Notes: generated by a model from the sequence alone, not told the origin. Counted from the stretch's first letter, positions 22,150-33,908 are shown. The stretch: 64,000 nt of DNA from Flaveria trinervia (GCA_025506515.1 JACCIX010000299.1:1-64000), one strand, 5' to 3'. Program-made: numbers and translations.

Positions 22150-23260
22150 ATATGGACCAGGAGGAAAAGGTTCTCACTAATGAAAGTACACAAGCATCAA
22201 ATCATGATGCCTCTAACACTTCTAAACCTCATACTATAACAACTACAGATACTGAACCTGGCTTTAACAATCTAGATTCTAATGTAGTTGTTCCCACCAA
22301 ACCCGGATCTCGAATTAATGTGTATCATCCTTTGGACAACATCATTGATGATGTCAGATCGGGAGTACAGACACGTAATCAGCTATACTCAGCTGATTAT
22401 GCCTCAGTCATGGAAAAAGGATATCTTCACGATGGTTCATATTGATGTCTTTAGTCTCAATTTGAGTTAAAATATGTAACTGAAGCCTTAAATGATGAGG
22501 CATGGGTTAGTGCAATGCAAGAAGAACTCCTACAGTTCAAGAAGTTAGGATTATGAACCCTTGTGGACGGACCAAAAGGTGCTAAGGTAATTGGTACTTA
22601 ATGGGTGCTGAATTGTAAGAAAGATGACCAAGGGGTCATAATTAGGAATAAGGCTTGGCTTGTAGTTCAAGGGTTTTACAAGTCGAAGGCATTGATTACA
22701 ATGATGTCTTTGCACCAGTGGCACGGATGGAAGTTATTCGTATCTTTCTAGCCTATGCATCTTACATGAATATTAAAGTTTATCAACTAGATGTAAAAAG
22801 TGCATTCCTTCATCATGAAATCCATGAAACAGTCTACATCAGTCAACCCGAAGGATTTGAGGATGCATATCATCGGGATAGAGTTTACAAACTGGACAAG
22901 GCTCTTTACGGCTCCAAAAAGCCCCAAAAGCTTGGTATGAGAAACTCTCAACTCATCTTGTGAAACAGGGTATGGCAAAGGAGTTATTGACTGCATGTTA
23001 TTTATCAAAGAAAAGGATGGGGATTTACTACTTGTACAAATATATGTGGATGACATAATCTTCGTTTCCAAAAACGAAGAATTATGTAAAGAATTTGAAT
23101 CTGTAATGAAAGCAGAGTTTGAGATGAGTGCCATGGAGGAGATAACATTCTTTCTCAGGTTACTGGTGGATCAGACACCAAAAGGAATCTTCCTTCATCA
23201 GGCCAAATATGTAGGAGATATCCTCAGTCGATTCGACATGGAGAATGCTTGAGCTGCTGG
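22150..23260 (+). pseudogene. pol: Rt7 pol: reverse transcriptase
   Basis: Pieces at 22152-22445, 22655-22963 and 22995-23252. Motifs: N-D-V-F-A-P-V-A-R-M-E-V-I-R, Y-Q-L-D-V-K-S-A-F-L-H, Y-K-L-D-K-A-L-Y-G, then Y-V-D-D at 23043-23054. At Y-V-D-D-I-I-F-V the usual Gly is Val. Stops at about 22556 and 22600, plus one frameshift near 22920, break the frame. Confidence 0.88.
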
Positions 23261-23965
23261 AACTCTACTTACCATTAACCATGACGTGGTACCTAATGAA
23301 AATGGAGACTTGGTTAGTGCCACCATGTATAGAGGTATGATCAGATCTCTCATGTACCTCACAGCCTCTCGTCCTAATATTATGTACGCCACGTGTCTAT
23401 GTTCCAGATATCAGGAAAAACCAAAGTAAATCATCTCACTTGAGTTAAACGATTTTTTCGTTATCTAAAGGGTACTCCAACAATTGGGTTGTGGTATCCT
23501 CATGGTGATGACTTTGAGCTTATATCATATAGTGACTCGGACTATGGTGGTTTCAAGATGAATTACAAGTCAACATCAGCCGAATGTTAGTTATTTGGTA
23601 GACGGTTAGTCACTTGGCAGTGTAAGAAGCAGACCTTAGTTACCCTGTCAACATGTGAAGCTCAATATGTTGCTGCTGCTGCAATTTGTTGTTCGCAAAT
23701 CATTTGGACCCAAGAGCAAATGAACGACTATGGTTTTCAATTTTCTAACACCCCAATTTTTGTTGATAATTCTGCTACAATTGCTGTCACCAAAAATCTG
23801 GTCCAACACCCTAAAACAAAAGACATCGGTATTAAATATCACTTTATACGTGACTGTTTTGGAAAACAATTAATCGATGTTGTAAAATTAATACTCATTT
23901 TAATGCGCCGACCTCTACACAAAAGCATTTGGGAAACCTCGGTTTTATATCTTTTAGAGGTTAAT
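23261..23965 (+). pseudogene. pol: Rt7 pol: RNase H and end of pol
   Basis: Recognisable words include Y-S-D-S-D-Y-G-G near 23530, L-V-T-W-Q-C-K-K, the S-T-C-E-A-Q-Y block (Glu to Gln change in the A-E-Y word) and D-N-S-A-T-I-A-V-T-K-N in the open piece 23720-24031. The terminal A-D-L-F/Y-T-R word is lost to a frameshift near 23900. Confidence 0.82.
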
Positions 23966-24281
23966 GGCATGAAAAGAAAAGTGACGTGGTTCAAGAAGAC
24001 AACAGTTCTTAGTCTGACAGTTCATTTATAAGTTTATGAGTTATTTTGTTTTATTTTATTTTCCTCTCTATTAAAATCCAAAACAAAAAAATATTTTTGG
24101 TTTTAAAATTTTAGGGGAGAAGAGGTTAGTTTAGTATCTAATTCGTTGCAGTATTTATTACTTATAAAAACGAGGGGGAAGGGCAGGTAGCTGAAAGAAG
24201 CGAAATCAAATCTGTGACTATGATTCAAAGTTTATGGAAAATGACAGTACACATGGAATAAATTGGTTGGGACTTCAAAAG
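23966..24281 (+). other. Rt7 post-pol spacer, left part
   Basis: AT-rich noncoding sequence with an internal polypurine tract TTTTAGGGGAGAAGAGG near 24108-24124. It stops at GGGACTTCAAAAG, where Rt8 is inserted; the text resumes at 37884. Confidence 0.75.
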
Positions 24282-24999
24282 TGTTGATACATATATCCCT
24301 AGTTTATGTGCTTAATGTAAAAGTCTGTAATGTCTTCCACATATGTAATGAATGGGTTAAATGAAATATAATATGTGGTTGATGTTTATAATGTTTAATA
24401 TTTCATAGTATTATTGTGTGTTAAAGTATAATGAACTTACTATATAGGTTTGAGGTTGTTGTGCATAGTTCTTAGTCAATAATGATTGAGAAATGTGTTC
24501 TAACTTAGTCGTATGAGTCTTCATGTGAATGGACCATGCTTATGGACCATACGCATGAATACCTCATGCTGATGGACCAGTCGCACGACTGAACAAGGAG
24601 AATGGATCAGTCGCACGATTGAGACATAAGATTGACTCAGTCGTGCGTATGATCAATCGCATGATTCAGTCGCACGACTGAACCATGCTAATGGTTTAGT
24701 CGTACGATTAGAAACTCATAACCTATAAATACCACATAATTCATGGAAAAACAAAGCACTTTGAAGCACACTTTTTGAGAAACACACGAACCCTAGCCGT
24801 CTAGAACGTCCAAGGAAGCCTGTCCAACTTCATACATCAATCCTGATCGATCTTTACTCTTTCATAACATTTAGATCAATCTTAATTGATCGGGTAATTG
24901 TTATCACTGATTGGATCACCAATCAAATAGGATTCTGCACTATTTGATTAGGTATAAACGCAGAATCTGTTAGTATTCCGTATGTACACCGTCATAACA
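24282..24999 (+). repeat. Rt8 5' LTR
   Basis: A 718-bp LTR, TGTTGATAC...CATAACA. CAGTCG palindromes lie between 24490 and 24705, including CAGTCGCACGACTG at 24578-24591. The TATA box CTATAAATACC is near 24722. The transcribed part holds AACCCTAGCCG near 24790. Confidence 0.9.
24722..24732 (+). promoter_or_regulatory. TATA box in Rt8 LTR
   Basis: CTATAAATACC follows the palindrome cluster; the same element is found at the same place in the Rt7 3' LTR (near 40832) and the Rt8 3' LTR (near 37606). Confidence 0.65.
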
Positions 25000-25001
25000 A
25001 G

Positions 25002-25013
25002 TGGTATCAAAGC
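25002..25013 (+). promoter_or_regulatory. Primer binding site of Rt8
   Basis: TGGTATCAAAGC, two bases after the LTR end; one base differs from the tRNA-Met complement. Confidence 0.87.
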
Positions 25014-25617
25014 TGTGGCTTTTAATTTTGCATTTGATTCAATTAGAATTGTGTCAAACCTCATGTTTTAACTCAAGAGAGTCATATTTTTGGGTCATCG
25101 GGTGTTTTCTGACGTTACATGCATTAAGTTGATTTTTTTCGTCACATGACAGATTAGGGTTTCTGGGTAAATCATAATTCGTGTCAAAGTGTCAAAATTC
25201 AAAAGTTTTCAAACATAGCAGCCTTCAGTCGCACGAATAGCTCATTCGTACGATTAAGTCATCTGCATTTGTTAATTCATACAACTGACCCATCCACATT
25301 AGTCATCCGCATTTGTCCAATCGCACGACTGAGTCATCCGCATTGGCCGTCCACATTGTCCAATCGCACGACTGAGTCATCCGCATTTGCCCATCCGCAT
25401 TGTTCATTCAGACGACTGAGTCATCCGCATTGTTCATTCACATGACTGAGTCATCCGCATTGGCTCATCCACATTTTCCAATCGCACGATTAGTCATCTA
25501 CATTAGTCCATTCGCACAATAGACTCATCCACATTTGTCCAATTGCACGATTGACTCATCCGCATTTGCTCAATCGCATTAGTGAACCAATCTTGTCCTA
25601 AAGTTCAAGTTTATAGA
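25014..25617 (+). other. Rt8 leader with CAGTCG-type array
   Basis: A 600-bp noncoding leader. Between 25225 and 25590 it carries about fifteen irregular units made of CAATCGCACGACTGAGTCAT and CATCCGCATTG words. It is nearly the same as the leader of Rt2. Confidence 0.85.
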
Positions 25618-28435
25618 TATTGAAGATCAATTCACTGCTTTTATTGTCGGAAGGGACTCTCGCATCCAGAACCTTCTACTTTAGGAAAATGAAATTGGGA
25701 ATCATAATAAACCACCAAAGCTTATAACGTTAGATGATTATCCACAATGGAAGAAGAGGTTTGAGCTCTATCTAAATGGAGTTGATCCTAATCTTTGGGC
25801 ATCCATTGAGACATGTTACACAATGCCAGTCGATGCTGATGGAGTTAAGCTGACTTTGGGAGGGATGAATGATAGTCAGAAGGTTAAGTACAATGCAGAA
25901 AAGAAAGTCTATGCCCTATTGACTTAGTTTATACCAAAAGACATCTTTCATCAGTTCTATGAGAACAAACAGGTGAAAAAGTTATGGGAAGCATTGGAGA
26001 AAATGTATGATGGGAATGCAACGTTAAAGGCTCTGAAGGCTAAAGCTCTCAAAAAGGAGTTTGATAACTTCTCTTCGATAGGGTAGGAGAGCATGGATGA
26101 CATCATTGACGGGTTCTACCATATGATGAGTGAGCTGCACACTCATGGTGTAACAACGTCAATGGAAGATAAAATATCAGTTTTGCAGACGGTTTTCCGG
26201 AGAAATGGGATTCGTTCGTGTCTAAACTTAGACAGAATGATATTCTTGCAAAGTTTGACATAAATGGCTTCATCCTAGAATTAAAAGAAGATGAACTAAT
26301 AATGAAGTACATGTCACAAAAAGGATCCTACGATCAGAATCCTTCACTTTATAACTCATTCCCCACTCCAACCAGTTCAGGAGCACCACTGCAAACTACT
26401 TTTGTGTCCAGTTCTGCGGCTCCCTCACAACCTACTGCTTCAGGACCAGAAACATCTGGGTCATTATCGATTCAATACATAATGCCTAAAGCCAACACTA
26501 CGAAGTTAAGACTGAGAATCTTAGTATTGTCACAGTGGAGGTAGCCAAGGCGCACATGGATCTTCTTGCAGCTATTGCCCAATCCTATGATGGTTTAGTC
26601 GCTGGAAAGATCGAAAATTGTCATCTTGCAGATGAAGACTATGAGCAGGTTGACGAGAACGAGCTGTAGAGGATGGATATCATGTGGGCTCTTCCAAGTG
26701 CAGTTAGACGAGCCAAAAAGTTCGTTAAGAAGACGGGACAGAATTTCGTAGCAACAAAGGACCCAACGTTTGGCTTTGACAAAACCAAAGTCACTTTCTT
26801 TAATTATGGTGAAAAGGGGCATTTTAAATGGGAATGTGTAAAGCCCAAGAAAACAGGAAATGGAAAACCATTTTCCACCTTCAACCGTCAAGACAAACCC
26901 ATTAGTAGAGCTACCTCTTCAAGCAAAGATACAAAGGCCTTGACCGCTCAAGGTGATCAAGGGTAAGACTAGACCGTCCGCTTTATGCCTCCGGGAGAAT
27001 CAAACATTGTCTATGTTGAGGGACTGGATGATTGTTCTGGGAGTGAAGGTGAGATCATAGTTGAGCAAATAACGTCAGATACTAATGAAGCTGTGAACGT
27101 GGTACATCACTTGGCTGAGGAAGAACTCAGAGCAATAAGTTTAGAATCTCCAACAACTCAAGAGTCTAACTCTGCATTGATGGCTTATTCAACCAAATCC
27201 TCATAGGTAAGTACTAAAGACCAACTGTTTGAAAAACATGCTTGTGATGAATGTAATAAATTTAGAGAAAGCATTGATTTGAAATTTGCTAGGTTATTAG
27301 ACCACAATGATAACTTAGTAAATGATTTACAACTGTGCACTGAAGCTAATCGTATATTAAAACAAAATACGTACAATTAGCAAAAAAATAGAACTTTTGG
27401 GTAAACAACTAAGGGAAGTCGAAGTTGTTGCTTTTAATCAAGCAAATGACATAATGTTTTGTTTAAATTATTCGAAGAAACAAAGAAAGAAAAAACAATT
27501 TTAGAAGTCGAAGTTAATTCCTTAAAACAAAAACTGCACAGTTGGACTAGTTCTTCTCATATAGTTTAACACTTAGTGAAAGAACGAAATAATGGGGAAG
27601 GGTTGGGTTACAGGGTAGTTCCACCATTACATGAGATCTTATTAAATGCTAAATGTAGACATGTAAATAAAAACTTAGTAAAGATCATGTGGTGTCCACT
27701 CCTTTGGTTAGTGATCCCGATTTGACAATTAAACCTATGACGGAAAGCACTAAACAGAAGGAGTCTACCTTGAAATCAGAAGGAAAGATGCCTACGATAA
27801 ATTTGGATGATAAATTTGAAAGGCTTAATGTAAGGTCAGGTTCACCAAAGTCTATTTCAGAACCCAATTGACTAAACCAGTTAACCACACACGTGTTAGT
27901 CATCAAAGTCCAACCAAAGGGCATGTTAGAGATGTGCAAAATGTCAAAACAATTAATCTTGTTAGTAAAGGTGATACATCTAAACGAGAAGTGACTAAAC
28001 CTAACCAGACTCATGTCGCACCCGTATCACATTTAACCCCACATAAACAGTTTCCTCAACATGTAAAAGGAAGATCATGCTACAGTTGTGGAAAGAGAGG
28101 ATATATTTCATCTAATTGTCCTTATTATCAGACTCCCAGAAAGAAAATTGAACTTTATGACACTAAACAAAGTTCTTCGAAAAGGAGTTCTGTTACTCAT
28201 CCTAAGAGAACTAATGAACCTAAAGTTCAACCTATAAGCCAGTCATCTGTTTATCACAAACAACCCTTATACAAAACTAGCTTATGCCTAGAAAAGTCAA
28301 GTAAATTGTATGATAATGAGAACAATAAGAAGAATGATATGCCCTCATCCTTAGTGGACAGTAGGTTGAGTTTATGATGTGTGATTCCTCTGGGTCACCA
28401 AGATAGTTAACGCTTGGGTCCCAAACATAAACTGA
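25618..28435 (+). pseudogene. gag: Rt8 gag, broken
   Basis: The expected start codon reads TTG (about 25620). Pieces: 26218-26544, 26673-26966, 26985-27206, 27689-27871 and 27868-28377. The first knuckle (26796-26837) reads F-F-N-Y-G-E-K-G-H-F-K-W-E-C, with both leading Cys lost. A coiled coil covers about 27250-27560. The second knuckle (28078-28119) reads C-Y-S-C-G-K-R-G-Y-I-S-S-N-C, with the metal-binding His changed to Tyr. The basic Ser-rich region and M-P-S-S-L-V-D-S word close gag. Gag would coat and package the RNA. Confidence 0.85.
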
Positions 28436-28439
28436 TTAT

Positions 28440-28740
28440 TACCTTTGAATGTGCAGGGTGTCCGCTACAATGCTATCACGAATGCCTGGATTGTTGATAG
28501 TGGGGCATCTAGGCAATGACCGGGAACCTGTCTCTCCTCTTAAACATCAAACAAATTAAAGGAGGAATGTATCATTTGCTTGGAATAAAGGGGATATATC
28601 ACTGCTCAGGCCGAAGTGGGAAACCAGAAAGTCAAGTTTGATAAGGTCAACTACATTCAACAAGTACAGAACAACTTGCTTTCAGTCTCCTAGATCTGTG
28701 ACAAGGGCTTCAAAGTTGTGCTTGAAAACAAGAAGTGCTA
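28440..28740 (+). pseudogene. pol: Rt8 pol: aspartic protease
   Basis: A-W-I-V-D-S-G-A-S-R precedes a frameshift; D-S-G lies at 28496-28504. Later words Y-I-T-A-Q and Q-N-N-L-L-S-V-S are in other frames, with a stop at about 28690. Confidence 0.82.
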
Positions 28741-29930
28741 TGTGGTGAAAAAGGATTACATTATCCTGTAGGACAAGTCTTAATGTCAGCTACAAGATAT
28801 AACGATTTATGTGTCTTGGATCTTTCAAAAGCCTCCACAACTGATCAGAAAGTTCAACGCTTCTTGTCAAAGGAAATAGAGAAGGACTTAATCTCCTGGC
28901 TTAGGAGAATGGGGCACATAAATCTATGGAAGATGAATCACTTGATACAAAATGTTCTAGTGAATGGAATGAATGTCAAGAACTTCCAGCTTCCATATTT
29001 TTTCATAGCATGTAAGAAATGCATACACACTAAGAAATCTCACAAGGCAAAGAAAGTTAATTCCATTGACCTGCCTCTCGAGCATCTACACATGGATCTA
29101 TTTAGTCCCGTTAGCACTAAAAGTATTACTGGTGATTTGTACTGCTATGTAGTTACGGATGATTACTCAAGATTTTCTTAGGTGATGTTTCTGAAATCCA
29201 AATTAGAGACATTTGAATCATTCAAACAGTTGTTACTACTTTCGAATCACTCTACAAGTTGAAAGTTAGACATAGTCGATCAGACAACGGCACAGAGTTC
29301 AAGAACTAGTGTATGGAGGCGTTTTTTAAAGAAAAAGGGATAGTACATCAATTTACATCTTCCTACACCCCACAGATGAATGGAGTTGCTGAGCGAAAGA
29401 ATCGAAGCTTGATAGAGCCAGCAAGAACGATGCTAGCCGACTCAAAACAGCTTATCCAATTTTGGAACGAGGTAGTGGCCAATGCATGTTACACCATCAA
29501 TCGGGTCTTTGTGGTCAAACGTCATGGTAAAACATATTATGAGTAGCTCCAGCGACGTAAACCTAACCTTGAGTATGTCGAACCATTTGGTGCACCATGT
29601 ACACTGCTGAAGAAAACTCGGTCTGGGAAGTTTAGCAAAAAGGCTGAAGAAGGGATCTTTCTTGGCTACAATATACCCAACAAGAGAGTTTATAACAACT
29701 CAACGGGTCAGGTAGACGTGTGATGCAACATTGATGTTCAGATACACCAGCCCCCTTACAGGAAAGGGACCTTCATTCTTTGTTGACTATGATGGATTCT
29801 TTAAGTCCTTCAACATACCCATCACTGTTACTGATGATGCATTAATGATCAGAATGATGTTCGATGTCCTAGACACACCGCCACTAGACCCGGCAACATC
29901 AACTCCACAAGATGAATCGTCTAATCTTTA
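28741..29930 (+). pseudogene. pol: Rt8 pol: integrase
   Basis: Open at 28735-29181 and 29313-29546. The pre-integrase part reads S-W-L-R-R-M-G-H-I-N, where the first zinc His is replaced by Leu. The core has L-H-M-D-L-F (first Asp near 29095), the second Asp codon GAC at 29283-29285 in a frameshifted stretch, and M-N-G-V-A-E-R-K-N with Glu retained (near 29390). A last piece, 29731-29931, has the F-F-V-D-Y-D-G-F-F-K-S-F block, a family-specific tail between integrase and RT. Confidence 0.87.
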
Positions 29931-30199
29931 GGGGGAGCACTTGATGTAAGTGATTCCTCCTCTGATGATGAAGAAGTGGAGACTGAACAGGTGGATCAGG
30001 AGGAACAGGTTCCTGCTACTGAAAGTACACAAGCATCAAATCTTGATGTTTCTAATATTTTGGAACCTCACACTCCAACAGCTACAAATCCTGAACCTGA
30101 GTTTAACGATCTGGATCACGAGTAGTTGTTCCCACCACTCCCGAATCTTGGCTAAATGTTTATCATCCCTTGGACAATGTCATTGGGGATGTTAAACCG

Positions 30200-31060
30200 G
30201 GAGTACAAACCAGAAATCAGCTATACACAGCTGATTATGCCTTGATAATGGAAAAGGATACCTTCACAATGGAGCATAACGATGTATTTTGTCTCAATTT
30301 GAGCAAAAATACCTTAGTTAAGCGTTAAACAATGAGGCATGGGTGAGTGCAATGCAAGAAGAACTCCTACAGTTCAAGAAATTAGGAGTTTGGACCTTTG
30401 TGGTCAAACTAAAAGAGCTATGGTGATTGGCACTATATGGGTACTGAAATACAAGAAAGATGACCAAGTTGTAATAACTAGGAATAAGGCTCGACTTGTA
30501 GTTCAAGGATTTCAACAATTTGAAGGAATAGATTAAAATGAAGTTCTTGAACTAGTGGGAAGGATGGAAGCAATACGTATATTTCTAGCTTATGCATTCT
30601 ACATGAAGATCAAAGTCTATCAACTAGATGTGAAGAGTGTGTTCCTTTATGGTGAAATCCATGAGATAGTCTATGTCAGTCAACCCAAAGGATTTGTGGA
30701 TTCTTATCATCGAGATAGAGTTTACAAGCTGGATAAGGCTCTCTACGGGCTCCATCAAGCCCCTAGATTATCTGGTGAAACACGGATTTCGAAGAGTAGT
30801 TATTGACTACACACTATTCATCAAAGAAAAAGAGGGCGACTTACTACTCGTACAAATTTATGTTGATGACATAATCTTCGGTTCCAAAAACAAAGAGTTA
30901 TGTAAACAGTTTGAATATGTAATAAAAGCCGAATTTGAGATGAGTGCCATGGGAGAGATGAAGTTCTTTCTCGGTTACAGGTGGATCAGGCATCAAAGGG
31001 AATATTTCTACATCAGACCAAGTATGCAGGTGATATTTTAAGTCGGTTCGATATGGAGAA
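30200..31060 (+). pseudogene. pol: Rt8 pol: reverse transcriptase
   Basis: Pieces at 30339-30536, 30555-30806 and 30673-31041. Motifs: V-I-G-T-I-W-V-L-K, G-R-M-E-A-I-R, Y-Q-L-D-V-K-S, Y-K-L-D-K-A-L-Y-G-L-H-Q-A-P-R, then Y-V-D-D-I-I-F-G-S with Y-V-D-D at 30859-30870. A frameshift between L-H-Q-A-P-R and R-V-V-I-D-Y and several stops break it. Confidence 0.88.
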
Positions 31061-31570
31061 TGCTTCTACAGTTGGAACTCCACTTGCTACAAATCATTAC
31101 GTGGCACCCGACGAAAATAGTGATCTAGTTGATGCCACCATGCATAGAAGAATGACGGTGCAAAATGAATTACAAGTCAACATCAGCAGGATGTCAGTTC
31201 TTTGGTAGACGGTTAGTCACCTCGCATGTAAGAGGTAGACCTCCGTTGCTCTGTCAACTTTTGAAGCTAAATATGTTGTTGCTTCAAGTTGATGTTCACG
31301 AATCATCTGGATTCAATAGCAAATGCACGACTACGGTTTGCAATTTTCTAACACTCCTACTTTTGTTGATAATTCCGCAGCTATAGCCGTAACAAAAAAT
31401 CTGGTCCAATATCCTAAAGCTAAGCACATCGTATTAATATCACTTTATACGTGATTGTTTTGAAAAGCACTTATCGATGTTGTTAAATTAATACGGACTT
31501 TCAACGTGCCGAACTCTACACAAAAGTATTTGATAAACCAAGGTTTCTATATCTATTAGAGGTCAATGAC
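31061..31570 (+). pseudogene. pol: Rt8 pol: RNase H with internal deletion
   Basis: Compared with Rt7 (about 23340-23547), some 200 bp are missing near 31155, so the Y-S-D-S-D-Y-G-G block and its Asp residues are gone. The rest is recognisable in mixed frames: L-Q-F-S-N-T-P, V-D-N-S-A-A-I-A-V-T-K-N near 31370-31400 and an altered end of pol near 31545. Confidence 0.82.
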
Positions 31571-32316
31571 GTGAAAAAGAAATGTGAATTGATTCCAGAA
31601 AACAAAAGTTCATAGTCCAACTAGTATAGTAAAATTTTTTTATTATTTTATTTTATTATACTTATTTTTCTGTCTATTAAAATCCAAAAACAGCTAAATA
31701 TTTTTGGTTATTGATTTTTAGGGGAGAATAAGTTAAATTAGTATTAAATTCGTCACTATTTATTTACTAAAAAAACTAGGGAGGAGGACAACTTAGCTAA
31801 AAGAAATGAAATCAAATTTGTGATTTTGATTCAACGTTTATTGAAAATTGTAGTTCACAGGGAACAAATTGTTTGGGACTTAAAAGATTTTAAATGATTA
31901 AGATGCAAAATTCAAAGTATAAGTCTGACAAAACTAATCAAAATAAATGCAAAAATGATTGTAAAACTAGTATGCTATTGAGGTAACATAGAGAAAGTAG
32001 ACCTAGAGGTTGCTAGTTCATTATTTGATGTGTAGGTAGATTCAACACAATACATGAGTAGACCTCATATTCGTGGTTTAAAATTCGAACTAAGCTATTC
32101 AACTTGCTATGGGTTCCCATCTTATCTTGGTTAACACAATCAACGCAATTCCAATAAGGGGTGAAGAGCAAAACAAACGCCAAAAATTTATGTGGACGAC
32201 CATAAAAAAGAGCAAAGCACATGGAAAAATCCTAATTGCAATCAAGCTAATAACTTATGTTATTGGTGCATTATGTGCAAAAAGAAAATAAATGCTCTAA
32301 CAAGAAGATAGGTTGT

Positions 32317-32464
32317 GTGCCTCTCTGCTGTGCGGTGGCACTGACCCGAGGATAAGCATAACCTAAATATTCTAGAATTCATTGTAGTTTGCGCCTCTCT
32401 ACTGTGTGGTGGCACTGACCTGAGGCTTGGCATCTCTTTGAAAGCTCTTAGAATAATTTCTTCT
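32317..32464 (+). repeat. 74-bp tandem duplication in Rt8 spacer
   Basis: Two imperfect copies begin GTGCCTCTCTGCTGTGCGG (32317) and GCGCCTCTCTACTGTGTGG (32391), both followed by TGGCACTGACCYGAGG. The same pair is present in Rt4 (about 6719-6865) and Rt7 (about 38307-38455), so the duplication predates the copies. Confidence 0.8.
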
Positions 32465-32977
32465 TGTCAAGTACCCGTAGACCGCCCAAAAATCTCCTGA
32501 GGAATGTTGATTACCATATCAGTGTGGGATCCACAAATGCTCGTTGAAATAATCAAACCTTAACTCATCACCACTGTGTGTCAAAATCTGTGTATGGATT
32601 TAAGTGGACAAGTATACTGACAATCATCGTGAGCTGCATATCTTGAAAATCAAAATCATTGTGTGCATCTTATAGCTCTAGTATGATTTCCTAAAATTGT
32701 TATTGACTCTCAGTCAAAACAAGAATCTAGCATCAAAATGGTTCATTAAAATGTCCAAATGATTCTGATATACTTGTAGGATTCCATAATGAATCGTACC
32801 AGAAATGATAAAATAGACTTGATGTTGTGTTTTCCAGGAAGTAAAATTGGTTAGCGGTACTCTAATATATCTTGTTTCGTTTTAAATTTGAAGTTGTTTT
32901 ATTTGACTTTTAGTTATTTGTTAGGTAAAAGTCGGACTATACATCTAGATTCAATCTGTGAATCACTCCCCTGATAG

Positions 32978-33036
32978 GATCACGTCTGAGGCGATCATAC
33001 AGTTTTTCAATTAAAAGGGTCATGTCTGAGATGATC
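32978..33036 (+). repeat. TCTGAG inverted repeats, Rt8 spacer
   Basis: GATCAC-GTCTGAG-GCGATC (32978-32996, one mismatch) and GGTCAT-GTCTGAG-ATGATC (33018-33036, one G-T wobble). Loop sequence is the same as in Rt4 and Rt7 while stem bases differ. Confidence 0.75.
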
Positions 33037-33908
33037 ATCGGTCATAACATCTTATCAATAGTTAAACATGTATGTTTGAATGTGAAAGAGGTCAAACTCA
33101 TAAGTACGGACCAATCACACCATTAGACCATGAGTATGGGCCAATCGCATGATTGGGCCATAAGTATGGACCAGTCGCACGATTGGATCACAAGTATGAG
33201 CCATCAGACTATTGAACCATACGTATGAGTCCAGTCGCACGACTGAACCCCAGTCGCACAACTGAACCCCAGCCATACGACTGAATGTTAAACTAGTATA
33301 AATAGTAGGGAGTCGGTCGCAGGGAGTCTCATCACCCTTAATCGCCCTTAGTCACTCAAAAGTACCGAGACTCTACCCAAATATCGTATCATTGCTTTGG
33401 CATCTCCTTCGTGTTACTAAGTCATCCAGTGATCATCTACAGGTACTTAGTGACTGAAATCGAACAAAATGCTCGATGAAATGAAACCTTAACTGATCAA
33501 ATTTGTTAAAATCAAGAAATCAGTAAAACCCTTCAAATAGACCACTTAAATGGGCATAATCATTAAAATGAAGGACATAAAGTGATAGTTAGGGTCCCTG
33601 CGAATATAATGAGTCTAAACCCAACGTTTAACATCATGTTTTGACCTAGATTCAAGGTTTGAGTGTTGAACATAGAGTTATGCGAATAGACACTCTGAAT
33701 GAACTTCAATCGCACGATTGAGCTGGGCGTATGACTAAATCGGACGAATGAACCAGGCGAATGAGTTCAGTCGCACGATGGACTCAACCGCATGGCCTAA
33801 CACACGACTAAGTTCAGTCACAAGCTTAGTCTCATGACTGAACTCAACCGCAAGCTCAATCACACAACTGAACTTAGTCGTATGGTTCAATCCAACGATT
33901 GAACCAGA

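Larger units (their letters stand above)
31571..33908 (+). other. Rt8 post-pol spacer
   Basis: A 2.3-kb noncoding region between pol and the extra ORF. In order it contains an internal polypurine tract AGGGGAGAA (31720-31728), a conserved block near 31990-32160, a 74-bp tandem duplication, inverted repeats with TCTGAG loops, and two clusters of CAGTCG-type words (33110-33290 and 33710-33905). Short open frames here (for example 32109-32291) have no recognisable content. The same blocks in the same order occur in Rt7 and, in part, Rt4. Confidence 0.8.

Noticed and set aside
25225..25590. CRISPR-like look of the leader array
   Set aside because: Units are irregular, spacers are not unique, and the same array in the same order occurs in other copies. 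It is an LTR-element leader in plant DNA.
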